DNA of 64,000 nucleotides, taken from assembly GCF_024497955.1 (NCBI RefSeq), contig NZ_JANHKP010000001.1:310001-374000 (forward strand), in the 5' to 3' direction. This DNA comes from Streptomyces sp. C10-9-1 (GTDB taxonomy: Bacteria; Actinomycetota; Actinomycetes; Streptomycetales; Streptomycetaceae). The notes beneath the pieces were generated by a model. It ran no database searches. It was not told where the DNA came from and saw only the letters and a program-made list of their open reading frames with translations. Positions 21,859 to 43,378 of the stretch are shown here, in pieces (positions within the stretch are counted from its first letter, which is position 1; every line of letters begins with the position of its first letter). The position numbers were made by a program, and so were the translations under genes.

Positions 21859-22103
21859 GCGGCAGCGGTGCACTGGCCTGGTTCAAGAGCAGCTACAGCA
21901 GCGGGTCCGGCGACTCCTGCGTCGAGGTCGCCCTCTCCTGGCGCACCTCGACTTACAGCAGCGGGTCCGGCGACGACTGCGTGGAGGTCGCGGCGTGCCC
22001 CGACGCCGTCCACGTCCGCGACTCCAAGGTGCCCGACGGCCCCCGCTTCGCCGTCGGCCCCCGCGCCTGGGCCGCCTTCGTCGGCCACGCCCACCGGGCC
22101 TGA
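21855..22103 (+). CDS. DUF397 protein with duplicated motif
   Basis: 82 residues. The DUF397 signature occurs twice: WFKSSYSSGSGDSCVEVA (about 9-26) and WRTSTYSSGSGDDCVEVA (about 29-46), followed by the usual VHVRDSKVPDGPRF and an AWAAFVGHA end. The DNA shows this as a direct repeat of about 39 bases with a period of 60 bases (21894 and 21954), a recent or conserved internal duplication. DUF397 proteins act with the XRE/DUF5753 protein coded just upstream, possibly as antagonist or effector as proposed for WhiJ systems. The ATGA overlap supports a joint operon. Confidence 0.92.
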   Translation: MSGSGALAWFKSSYSSGSGDSCVEVALSWRTSTYSSGSGDDCVEVAACPDAVHVRDSKVPDGPRFAVGPRAWAAFVGHAHRA

Positions 22104-22148
22104 GCGGCACCCCGGGCCCGGCGGGCTTCTCGGCGCCAGGGGCGGCGG

Positions 22149-22673
22149 TCACCCGCGCCGGGGGCGCCCGGTGCGGGTGACGGCGGACCCGGCGAGGAGG
22201 GCGAAGGCCGTCAGGGAGGCGACGGTCCGCAGGGTGTTCCACCGGTTCCACTGGGACTCGTAGTCGGCGCGGATGCCGGAGAGGTCCTGGTGCGCCGCGA
22301 GGGAGACGCCCGCGAGTTCCTCGTTGAGCGGCACGTTGAGGGCGAACGTGACCCCGAAGCCTCCGAGCAGGTAGGTGGCCAGCGCCGCGGCGATCAGCCA
22401 GAACGTGGCCGACCTCCACCCGGCGGCGCGCCAGGCGAGCACGAGGGCGACGGCGGTCAGCACGATCGCCCCGAAGAACGACATCGCGAAGGGCGCGTTG
22501 CGTATCACGCTGTTGATCGCCTGCATGGCGGTGACGTACGTGGCGTCGTCCACCTCGGCCAGGCCGGTGGTGACGGAGACCTCGTAGGCGTAGAAGAACC
22601 CCGCTATCGCGCCCATGGCGAGCAGCGCGGCGATCAGGAAGACACGGAACACGGTCGGGATGGTGCTGGCCAT
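22149..22673 (-). CDS. DUF1772 family membrane protein
   Basis: 174 residues with four predicted membrane helices (about 9-30, 60-82, 87-110 and 147-165). The pattern TGLAEVDDATYVTAMQAINSVIRNAPF and NVPLNEELAG is typical of DUF1772, a family that includes anthrone oxygenase-like proteins. Enzymatic activity here is not shown. The start is ATG 22673. It faces a TetR gene, and a TTGACA-type -35 (minus strand, 22732-22737) overlaps the TetR operator, so I infer that the TetR protein represses this gene and an inducing ligand releases it. Confidence 0.85.
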   Translation of the reverse strand: MASTIPTVFRVFLIAALLAMGAIAGFFYAYEVSVTTGLAEVDDATYVTAMQAINSVIRNAPFAMSFFGAIVLTAVALVLAWRAAGWRSATFWLIAAALATYLLGGFGVTFALNVPLNEELAGVSLAAHQDLSGIRADYESQWNRWNTLRTVASLTAFALLAGSAVTRTGRPRRG

Positions 22674-22687
22674 GACGCCTCCAAAAG

Positions 22688-22729
22688 CGTACCTGCTGGT
22701 ACGGTTAATGAAACGAACCAGCAGGTACG
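22688..22729. promoter_or_regulatory. TetR operator between DUF1772 and tetR
   Basis: A perfect inverted repeat: CGTACCTGCTGGT (22688-22700) and its exact complement ACCAGCAGGTACG (22717-22729), 16 bases apart. The left arm, extended, is itself the palindrome GTACC-TGCT-GGTAC (22689-22702). It sits between divergent genes and overlaps the probable DUF1772 promoter. This layout fits two TetR dimers. Confidence 0.75.
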
Positions 22730-22777
22730 ATTGTCAAGCCCGCCGGCCGGTCGGGCCCGGATCGAGCGAGGAGGATC

Positions 22778-23425
22778 GTGACACCGCGTCAAGGTGACAG
22801 CCGCAGGGGCCGTCCGCGGCAGGGAGAGGCGGACGCGCGGCGGGCGGCCGTGCTGGAAGCCGCCTTCGCGGAGCTGGTGCAGCACGGCTACGCGGGGACG
22901 ACCATGCTCGGCATCGCCCGCCGCGCGGGTGCGTCCAAGGAGACGCTCTACCACTGGTTCGGCAACAAGCGCGGCCTGTTCGCCGCCATGATCCGCCGCC
23001 AGTCGGAACTGGCCAACGCCCAGATGGCCGCCGCACTCGAACGCCGCTCCGACCCCCGGGAGACGTTGACCGGCTTCGCCGTCAGCCTGCTGCAACTGCT
23101 CCTCGGCACCTACTCGATCACCCTGAACCGTGCCGCGATCGCCGCTCCCGAGCTGGCCGACGTCCTGCTCGCGGAAGGCCGCCACACCACCGGCCCCCTG
23201 GTCGCCGACTACCTGGCCCGGCTGGCCGAGGACGGCGAGCTGGCCATCGGCGAGCCCGAGGACGCCTTCCGTCTGCTCTACGGCCTGGTCGTGTCCGACA
23301 GCCAGATCCGCGTGCTCCTCGGCGAACCGCCACCGACCGACATCCAGGACCGCGCCCGCCGTGCCGTGGACCGCTTCCTGACCCTGACCGCACACGGATC
23401 GGGCGGCGCCCCGGACGGGGACTGA
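22778..23425 (+). CDS. TetR family repressor
   Basis: 215 residues. The N-terminal helix-turn-helix (about 15-65) reads AAVLEAAFAELVQHGYAGTTMLGIARRAGASKETLYHWFGNKRGLF, shown here only as its family pattern: helix 3 is SKETLYHWF. The C-terminal ligand domain is of the AefR/TetR_C_39-like type with LLLGTYSITLNRAAIAAPE. Start GTG 22778 has GAGGAGG upstream. The operator at 22688-22729 lies 49 bases before the gene, so both autoregulation and control of the divergent DUF1772 gene are likely. The ligand is unknown; the membrane-protein target suggests a lipophilic or toxic compound. Confidence 0.92.
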   Translation: MTPRQGDSRRGRPRQGEADARRAAVLEAAFAELVQHGYAGTTMLGIARRAGASKETLYHWFGNKRGLFAAMIRRQSELANAQMAAALERRSDPRETLTGFAVSLLQLLLGTYSITLNRAAIAAPELADVLLAEGRHTTGPLVADYLARLAEDGELAIGEPEDAFRLLYGLVVSDSQIRVLLGEPPPTDIQDRARRAVDRFLTLTAHGSGGAPDGD

Positions 23426-23564
23426 GCCCGGCTCCAGCGGGGACGCCGGGGCATGCCGGTGCGTCGGGGTGATCGGCGGGCATGCCCGGGACGTTCCGCG
23501 AGCCCATGCGTGTGCCGCGGGAGCGGAACCACGCCCAGGTCGGGCCAGGCCAGGTGAGGTCTGG

Positions 23565-25376
23565 TCAGGTCAGGCGGAAGACCGGGCCCTTCGGGGTGAA
23601 CGGCAGCGAGGCGCCCAGCGGCACGAGGTAGGCGTGCTCGCGGCGCACCCGCAGCACGTCGCACCAGCCGTCGGTGATGACCAGCACCGGCGCGTCCGGC
23701 GGGAAGTCCCGGGCGCGGTGCAGCAGGTCGATCCCCGGCTGGAGCACGGTGCCGCCGCGCCCGCGCACCCGGACCCGGCCCGCGATCTCGCTCGGCGGGA
23801 GGTACCCGGCGTCGTAGGCGGCCGCGTCGCAGAACACCACCCGGGCCGCCGGGACGTCGCGGGCCTCGGCGTAGGAGGCGATCGCGCCGAGGGCCTTGCC
23901 CAGCAGGGGCGTGCCCATGGAGCCGGAGGTGTCGAGGACCACGCCGAAGGTGCAGCGCGGCACCTCCTCCTCGGGGAAGTACCGCCCGGCGCGCGGGATG
24001 CCGGGCGTGGATGCCTGGCGGCGGGAGGGGCGGGCGTAGGAGCGCACGGGCTCCGGGCGCGGGACGTAGGCGTCGAACCAGCGCGCCAGGCGGGCGTCCC
24101 ACGGCACGGGCGGGTGGGCGAGGGTGCGGATCTCCTGCACCAGCCCGGCGGGCAGCAGCCCCCGCTCCCCCGCGCAGTGCAGCTCGAAGCCCTGGGTCAG
24201 GCCGCGGCGGTAGAACTCGTCGAGGTCCGTGTACGGCTTCGCGCCGGGGTGCGGGAGGGCGTCCCCGAGGATGTCGCCCGCGTGCCGGCCGCGCAGGGTG
24301 GCGAGGCGCCGGTGGCGGCGCAGGTCGGTGGCGATCCGGTCGTGGACCTCCTCCACCGACAGGCCCGCCAGCGCGGGGTCGTGGAGCAGCCCTTCGGGCA
24401 TGTCGCCGACGCGCATCTCCACCAGCCAGCCGTTGACGACGTAGTCGGCGGCGACGTTGAACAGGAACGGGTCGCGCGGACCGCGGCGCTCGCCGTGGCG
24501 CAGGGCGGCGTGCAGCATCTCGTGGGCGAGGACGAAGCGCCACTCCCCGTCGGTGAGGGTGCGCAGCGGGTTGACGTAGATCTCGCCCGCCACCGCGCTG
24601 ACCGCGGCGATCGCGATGCCCTGGGCGCGGGCGAGTTCGGCGTCGGCGACGACCGTGAGCCCGGCGGCGAGGCCGCCCAGCAGCGGGTAGGAGGAGACGA
24701 ACCAGTTGAGGGCGCGGTCCCAGGGACGCTGGGGCAGGCGCTCGCCCGTCCTGCGGTCCCGCCGCCCGCCCGCGTCGTCCATCGAGGCCGAGACGCTGCG
24801 GGTGAGGGCATGGGCGAAGGCGGTCTCCCAGTCGGGCGGGGTGCTGCCCTCCCATGACGGCCAGGTGACGAGGAGCTGGTCGGGGTGCTCCCCGGCGGTT
24901 CCGCAGTGCTCGAAGGCGGCCGGGATGCCGTCGCGGCGCCAGCGGGCGGCGAGTTCGGCCTCGTCGCCGCCCGGGTAGCTCCCGGGCAGGTGGTCGGGGG
25001 CGCGGCCGACGGGGAAGGTGAGCAGGAAGCGGTTGACCACGGCGCAGCGCGCGGCGCGTGCGAAGCGGTCGGGCTGGGTGCGCACGCGCTCCGTGGAGGC
25101 GGGGACGTGGCCGAAGCCGAGGTGGAGCAGGCAGTGGGCGAGGCTCCAGGCCCACTGGGCGGGCTCGGCCCGCTTGGTGGGGTGGACGTGGACGACTCCG
25201 CCGGAGTCGACGGCCGCGAGCCCGCCCGCGGGGGTGCGGGCGCACTTCTTCCGGCGGCAGACCTCCGCCTCCACGGCGGCGAGGGCCGGGTTGCGCTTGA
25301 CCAGGGCGAGCCCGGCGGCGAAGGCCTCGGCGGCCGGGTCCGGGCGGTCGCGCCTGCCGCCGTGGCCGCCGCTCAC
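23565..25376 (-). CDS. VWA-like/metallopeptidase domain protein (DUF2201-type)
   Basis: 603 residues. The N-terminal two thirds form a putative metallopeptidase domain with HEMLHAALRHG (HExxH zinc motif). An earlier similar stretch, AHCLLHLGFGHV, has Cys where the catalytic Glu would be. The C-terminal part is VWA-like with FGVVLDTSGSMG, a D-x-S-x-S MIDAS site. Its GTG start at 25376 overlaps the TGA of the upstream MoxR ATPase as GTGA, so the two are coupled. MoxR-VWA pairs usually act as chaperones that remodel or insert metals into partner complexes. No obvious client gene is adjacent, so the target is unknown. The predicted product is cytoplasmic. Confidence 0.88.
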   Translation of the reverse strand: MSGGHGGRRDRPDPAAEAFAAGLALVKRNPALAAVEAEVCRRKKCARTPAGGLAAVDSGGVVHVHPTKRAEPAQWAWSLAHCLLHLGFGHVPASTERVRTQPDRFARAARCAVVNRFLLTFPVGRAPDHLPGSYPGGDEAELAARWRRDGIPAAFEHCGTAGEHPDQLLVTWPSWEGSTPPDWETAFAHALTRSVSASMDDAGGRRDRRTGERLPQRPWDRALNWFVSSYPLLGGLAAGLTVVADAELARAQGIAIAAVSAVAGEIYVNPLRTLTDGEWRFVLAHEMLHAALRHGERRGPRDPFLFNVAADYVVNGWLVEMRVGDMPEGLLHDPALAGLSVEEVHDRIATDLRRHRRLATLRGRHAGDILGDALPHPGAKPYTDLDEFYRRGLTQGFELHCAGERGLLPAGLVQEIRTLAHPPVPWDARLARWFDAYVPRPEPVRSYARPSRRQASTPGIPRAGRYFPEEEVPRCTFGVVLDTSGSMGTPLLGKALGAIASYAEARDVPAARVVFCDAAAYDAGYLPPSEIAGRVRVRGRGGTVLQPGIDLLHRARDFPPDAPVLVITDGWCDVLRVRREHAYLVPLGASLPFTPKGPVFRLT

Positions 25377-26434
25377 CGGCGGGCCTCCACCAGGCGGGGC
25401 ATGTCGCGGGCGGCCTCGACGAGGAACCAGGAGGGCAGCACGGGCAGGCCGTCCGCGTCGTCGGCGATCACGGTCTGGGCGACCTCGACGGAGATCTCGG
25501 CGAGCTGGACGAGCAGCGCCTTGGCCCGGTGCGCGGTCTGGCGCAGCGCCGGGGAGACGTGCTCCTTCTGCCGGGGCAGCTCCTTGACGAGCCGTCCGCG
25601 GAAGGCGTCGGCCAGGTAGTAGAGCAGGTCGCGGTCCTGGAGCCGGGTGGGCCAGGAGGCGTCGCCCTTGAGGATCGCCTCGATGCCGAAGGTGTGGCGG
25701 ACGATCTTGGCGTAGCCGCAAAAGGAGACGGCGTGGGCGGGTGTGAGCGTGCCGTGGACGACCACCCGCAGGGTGTCCTCGTCGATGCCGGACCCGAAGG
25801 AGTGCAGGGCGTCGGAGAGCATGTGCCAGGAGCGGGGCGTGGAGAAGGGCTCCTCGGTCTTGGGCGGCTGGGACCACAGGTGGTCGGGGCGGTCGGTGAG
25901 GTAGTCGGTCACCCAGGGGTGGATGCCGTGGGCGCCCGCCCAGACGAGCCAGTCGGCGGCGGAGGCCCGCAGGTGGACGTGGGTGAGCCGGTTGACGAGC
26001 GCCGAGGCGATGGGGCGGGCCAGGGCGTTGTCGGTGGCCCGGTTGCCGGCGCCGACGACGATGGAGCCCTCGGGCAGCTCGTAGGAGCCGATCCGGCGGT
26101 CCAGGATCAGGGAGTAGAACGCCTTCTGGACATCGGGCGAGGCGGCGTTGAGCTCGTCGAGGAAGAGGCAGTACGGCTCGGAGCGGGCGATGGCCTCGGG
26201 CGGGCAGAACACCGAGCGGCCGTCGCGGATCTGGGGGACGCCGATCAGGTCCTCCGGGGCGAGCTGGGTGCCGAGCAGGCTCACGCACTCCAGCCCGAGC
26301 GAGTCGGCGAAGCCGCGCACCAGGGAGGACTTGCCGATGCCCGGTGCTCCCCAGAGGAAGACGGGCCGCACGGTGGCGAGCCCGAGCAGCAGTTCGGGGA
26401 CCTGGGCGGGAGTGACGGTCACGGCAGCCTGCAC
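25373..26434 (-). CDS. MoxR-type AAA ATPase
   Basis: 353 residues. Walker A is GAPGIGKSS (about 30-38), Walker B is LFLDELN, sensor 1 is GAGNRA (about 149), and there is an Arg-rich C-terminal lid. This matches the MoxR branch of AAA+ proteins, ATP-driven ring chaperones that act with a VWA partner. The partner is the next gene, overlapping by 4 bases. Start GTG 26434 has GAGGAAC eight bases upstream. The promoter should lie in the region shared with the divergent lipid-polyketide cluster. Confidence 0.92.
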   Translation of the reverse strand: MQAAVTVTPAQVPELLLGLATVRPVFLWGAPGIGKSSLVRGFADSLGLECVSLLGTQLAPEDLIGVPQIRDGRSVFCPPEAIARSEPYCLFLDELNAASPDVQKAFYSLILDRRIGSYELPEGSIVVGAGNRATDNALARPIASALVNRLTHVHLRASAADWLVWAGAHGIHPWVTDYLTDRPDHLWSQPPKTEEPFSTPRSWHMLSDALHSFGSGIDEDTLRVVVHGTLTPAHAVSFCGYAKIVRHTFGIEAILKGDASWPTRLQDRDLLYYLADAFRGRLVKELPRQKEHVSPALRQTAHRAKALLVQLAEISVEVAQTVIADDADGLPVLPSWFLVEAARDMPRLVEARR

Positions 26435-26921
26435 GGGCGGGAGTTCCTCTGTTCGACCAACGGCGGTCCGCCCAGTGTGGGAAGCGCGGGCGCCGGGCGC
26501 AGCCGATTTTCGTGCGGCGGGAGGCGCGCGGCGGGGGCGGGGGCGGGCCGTGGTTGTCGCGCTCGTCCGCGAGTGCGCCCTCTACCCGGTAGATGGCGGA
26601 ACTCCGTGCTTTTTACACCCGGTTCACCTGAACGGGGGATGGAACTTGATATCGTCCCCATGACCGATGGCAGCCGAAACGGGGTGAATTCGACGCTGCC
26701 CGGTCTGAGGACATCGCTATCGTTCCACTCGCTGGTAACGAGCTGAACGGGGGGACGGGGGAAGCGGCCGCGGTGCCGGGCCCCCGGGCGGACGGCACGT
26801 GCTGCCGGTCCGGCAAGGGGGCCGGAGCGGTCGCGGCCGCCACAGGGTGCGCCCGCGCACGCTCGCGCGCCCTCGCGCGTCGGCTCCGCGCCTACTGAAC
26901 CGAACAGGTGAGACACGTCTT
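26435..26921. other. Divergent control region, MoxR operon / FAAL-PKS cluster
   Basis: 487 bases with the lowest GC of the window near 26600-26750. It holds a perfect palindrome GTTCA-CC-TGAAC (26622-26633), a nearby AACTTGATATCG and CTCGCTGGTAACGAG (26730-26744, arms CTCG/CGAG). These AT-richer elements fit a promoter/operator zone for the cluster starting at 26922. No coding frame is convincing. Assignment of -35/-10 elements is not possible by eye. Confidence 0.45.
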
Positions 26922-28667
26922 ATGGCACGTTCCCTGGTCGACCTGCTGACCGAGCACGCCGATCGACAGCCGGACCGCACCGCGTACCGCTTCCTCGTCA
27001 CGGGCGAGAGCGACGGCGAGGTCCGGGAGCTCTCCTACCGCGCCCTCGCCACACGCTCCCGGGCGATCGCCGCCCGGCTCCAGGACCGGGGGCTCGCCGG
27101 GTCACGGGCCATGCTGCTGTACCCGCCGGGCCTGGAGTTCGTCTGCGGGTTCCTCGGCTGCCTGGCGGCCGGGGTCACCGCCGTCCCGGGTGTCCCCCCG
27201 CAGGGCCGCTCGGACAACCGCCGCGCCCTGAACCGGATGAGACGGCTGATCGACGACGCGGACGCCGGTGTCGTCCTCGGCGGCCGGGAGACGATCGCGG
27301 CACTGGACGGCATGGCCGCCCACCTGCCCGACCTGGCGGACGTCCCCCGCGTCGCCACCGAGGACATCCCCGACGAGGCCGCGGCCTCCTGGCGCGAGCC
27401 GGGCGTCGGCGAGGGGGACCTGGCCTTCCTCCAGTACACCTCCGGGTCCACCTCCGCACCCCGCGGGGTGATGGTCACCCACGGCAACCTGATGGACAAC
27501 GAGCGGGTGCTGACCCGGCAGATGGGCCACACCCCGGAGATCCTGGCCGAGCACGCCAACGAGCTGTTCGTCAGCTGGCTGCCCGTCTACCACGACATGG
27601 GGCTCATCGCCCCGGTGCTGAACACCTTCTTCCTCGGGGCGACGAGCACCCTGTTCTCCCCCCTGCACTTCCTCCAGCGGCCGGACCGCTGGCTCACCGC
27701 GGTCAGCCGCTACCGCCCCTACAGCAGCGGCGGCCCCAACTTCGCCTACGAGCTGGCGCTGAAGCACGCGACCCCCGCGTTCGTCGACGGGCTCGACCTG
27801 AGCGCCTGGAAGCTGGCGTTCAACGGCGCCGAGCCGGTGCGCCCGGCCACGCTGCGCAGGTTCGCCGCGACCTTCGGCCCGGCCGGGTTCCGCCGGGAGG
27901 CGCTGTACCCCTGCTACGGGCTCGCCGAGGCCACCCTGATGGTCAGCGGCGGCCCGGTGGGGGCACCGCCGGTGCTGCTCGACGCGGCGGAGGCCGGGCG
28001 CCCGCGCCTCGACCCGGCCGATGCGGCGGCCGTCGGCTGCGGGCGGCCCGGGGAGGGCGTGACCGTCGCCGTCGCGGACCCCGAGCGGAAGGTGGAGCTG
28101 GCGGACGGCGAGACCGGCGAGATCTGGGTGGCGGGGGCGAGCGTGGCCAAGGGCTACTGGCGCAACGCCGTGGCCACCCGCGAGACCTTCCGGGCCTCCT
28201 TCGCCCCCGGCCCGGACGGCACCCGCCGCGAGGGGCGCTTCCTGCGCACCGGTGACCTGGGGTTCCTGCGCGGCGGGGAGCTGTTCGTGACCGGGCGGCT
28301 GAAGGACCTGATGGTGCTCGACGGCCGCAACCACTACCCGCAGGACCTGGAGCTGGCCGCGGAGTCCGCCCACCCCGCGCTGCGCCCCGGCTGCACGGCG
28401 GCGTTCTCCGTCGACGGCGGGGCGGAGGGCGAGCGGCCGGTGCTCGTCGCGGAGACCGAGCCCGACATGGCGGGCGAGGCCGAGAAGATCGCGGACGCCG
28501 TCCGGGCGGCGGTCGGCGACGCCTGCGGGCTGCCGGTGCACGACGTGGTGCTGGTGCGGCCCGGCACGATCCCGAAGACCTCCAGCGGGAAGATCCAGCG
28601 CCGCGCGACGCGCACGGCCTACCTCGGCGGGACGCTCGCGGTGCTGGAGGCACCCGTCGTGAGCTGA
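26922..28667 (+). CDS. Fatty acyl-AMP ligase (FAAL)
   Basis: 581 residues of the ANL superfamily. The ATP site is YTSGSTSAPRG (162-172). FAAL features are SWLPVYHDMGLI, YSSGGPNFAYELA, LYPCYGLAEATLMVSGG and GRLKDLMVLDGRNHYPQDLE, with the C-terminal Lys in PKTSSGKIQR. FAALs activate a free fatty acid as acyl-AMP and hand it to a carrier protein instead of CoA. The acceptor here is almost certainly the ACP at the very N-terminus of the next protein. Start ATG 26922 has AGGTGAGA upstream. It is the first gene of the cluster, and the next gene starts 199 bases later. Chain-length preference cannot be read from sequence. Confidence 0.93.
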   Translation: MARSLVDLLTEHADRQPDRTAYRFLVTGESDGEVRELSYRALATRSRAIAARLQDRGLAGSRAMLLYPPGLEFVCGFLGCLAAGVTAVPGVPPQGRSDNRRALNRMRRLIDDADAGVVLGGRETIAALDGMAAHLPDLADVPRVATEDIPDEAAASWREPGVGEGDLAFLQYTSGSTSAPRGVMVTHGNLMDNERVLTRQMGHTPEILAEHANELFVSWLPVYHDMGLIAPVLNTFFLGATSTLFSPLHFLQRPDRWLTAVSRYRPYSSGGPNFAYELALKHATPAFVDGLDLSAWKLAFNGAEPVRPATLRRFAATFGPAGFRREALYPCYGLAEATLMVSGGPVGAPPVLLDAAEAGRPRLDPADAAAVGCGRPGEGVTVAVADPERKVELADGETGEIWVAGASVAKGYWRNAVATRETFRASFAPGPDGTRREGRFLRTGDLGFLRGGELFVTGRLKDLMVLDGRNHYPQDLELAAESAHPALRPGCTAAFSVDGGAEGERPVLVAETEPDMAGEAEKIADAVRAAVGDACGLPVHDVVLVRPGTIPKTSSGKIQRRATRTAYLGGTLAVLEAPVVS

Positions 28668-28866
28668 CGCCCGGGCCCCGGGCACCCCGGGCCCACCCGC
28701 CCGGCGGTGCCCGGGGCACCGCACCCGCCACCACCGCCGGGGGGACCGCGCGCCGTGCGCGGGGCCCGGGGCGGCCGAGGGCGGCCGCCCGTGCGCCGGG
28801 ACACGCCCCGCTGCCCCCTCCCAGACCACCACCCACCGAGCCAGGACACGCGAGGACACCTGCCAG

Positions 28867-43266
<14,400 letters not shown>

Positions 43267-43378
43267 CGGGCGGCGGGACGGCCCGCGGGACGGACGGGGC
43301 GCAACGGGCGTGCGGCACGCGCACGGCCGGGCGGCGGCCTGGTGGACGGAAGGACCTGGCAGAGGGTGGAAGGCGCAC

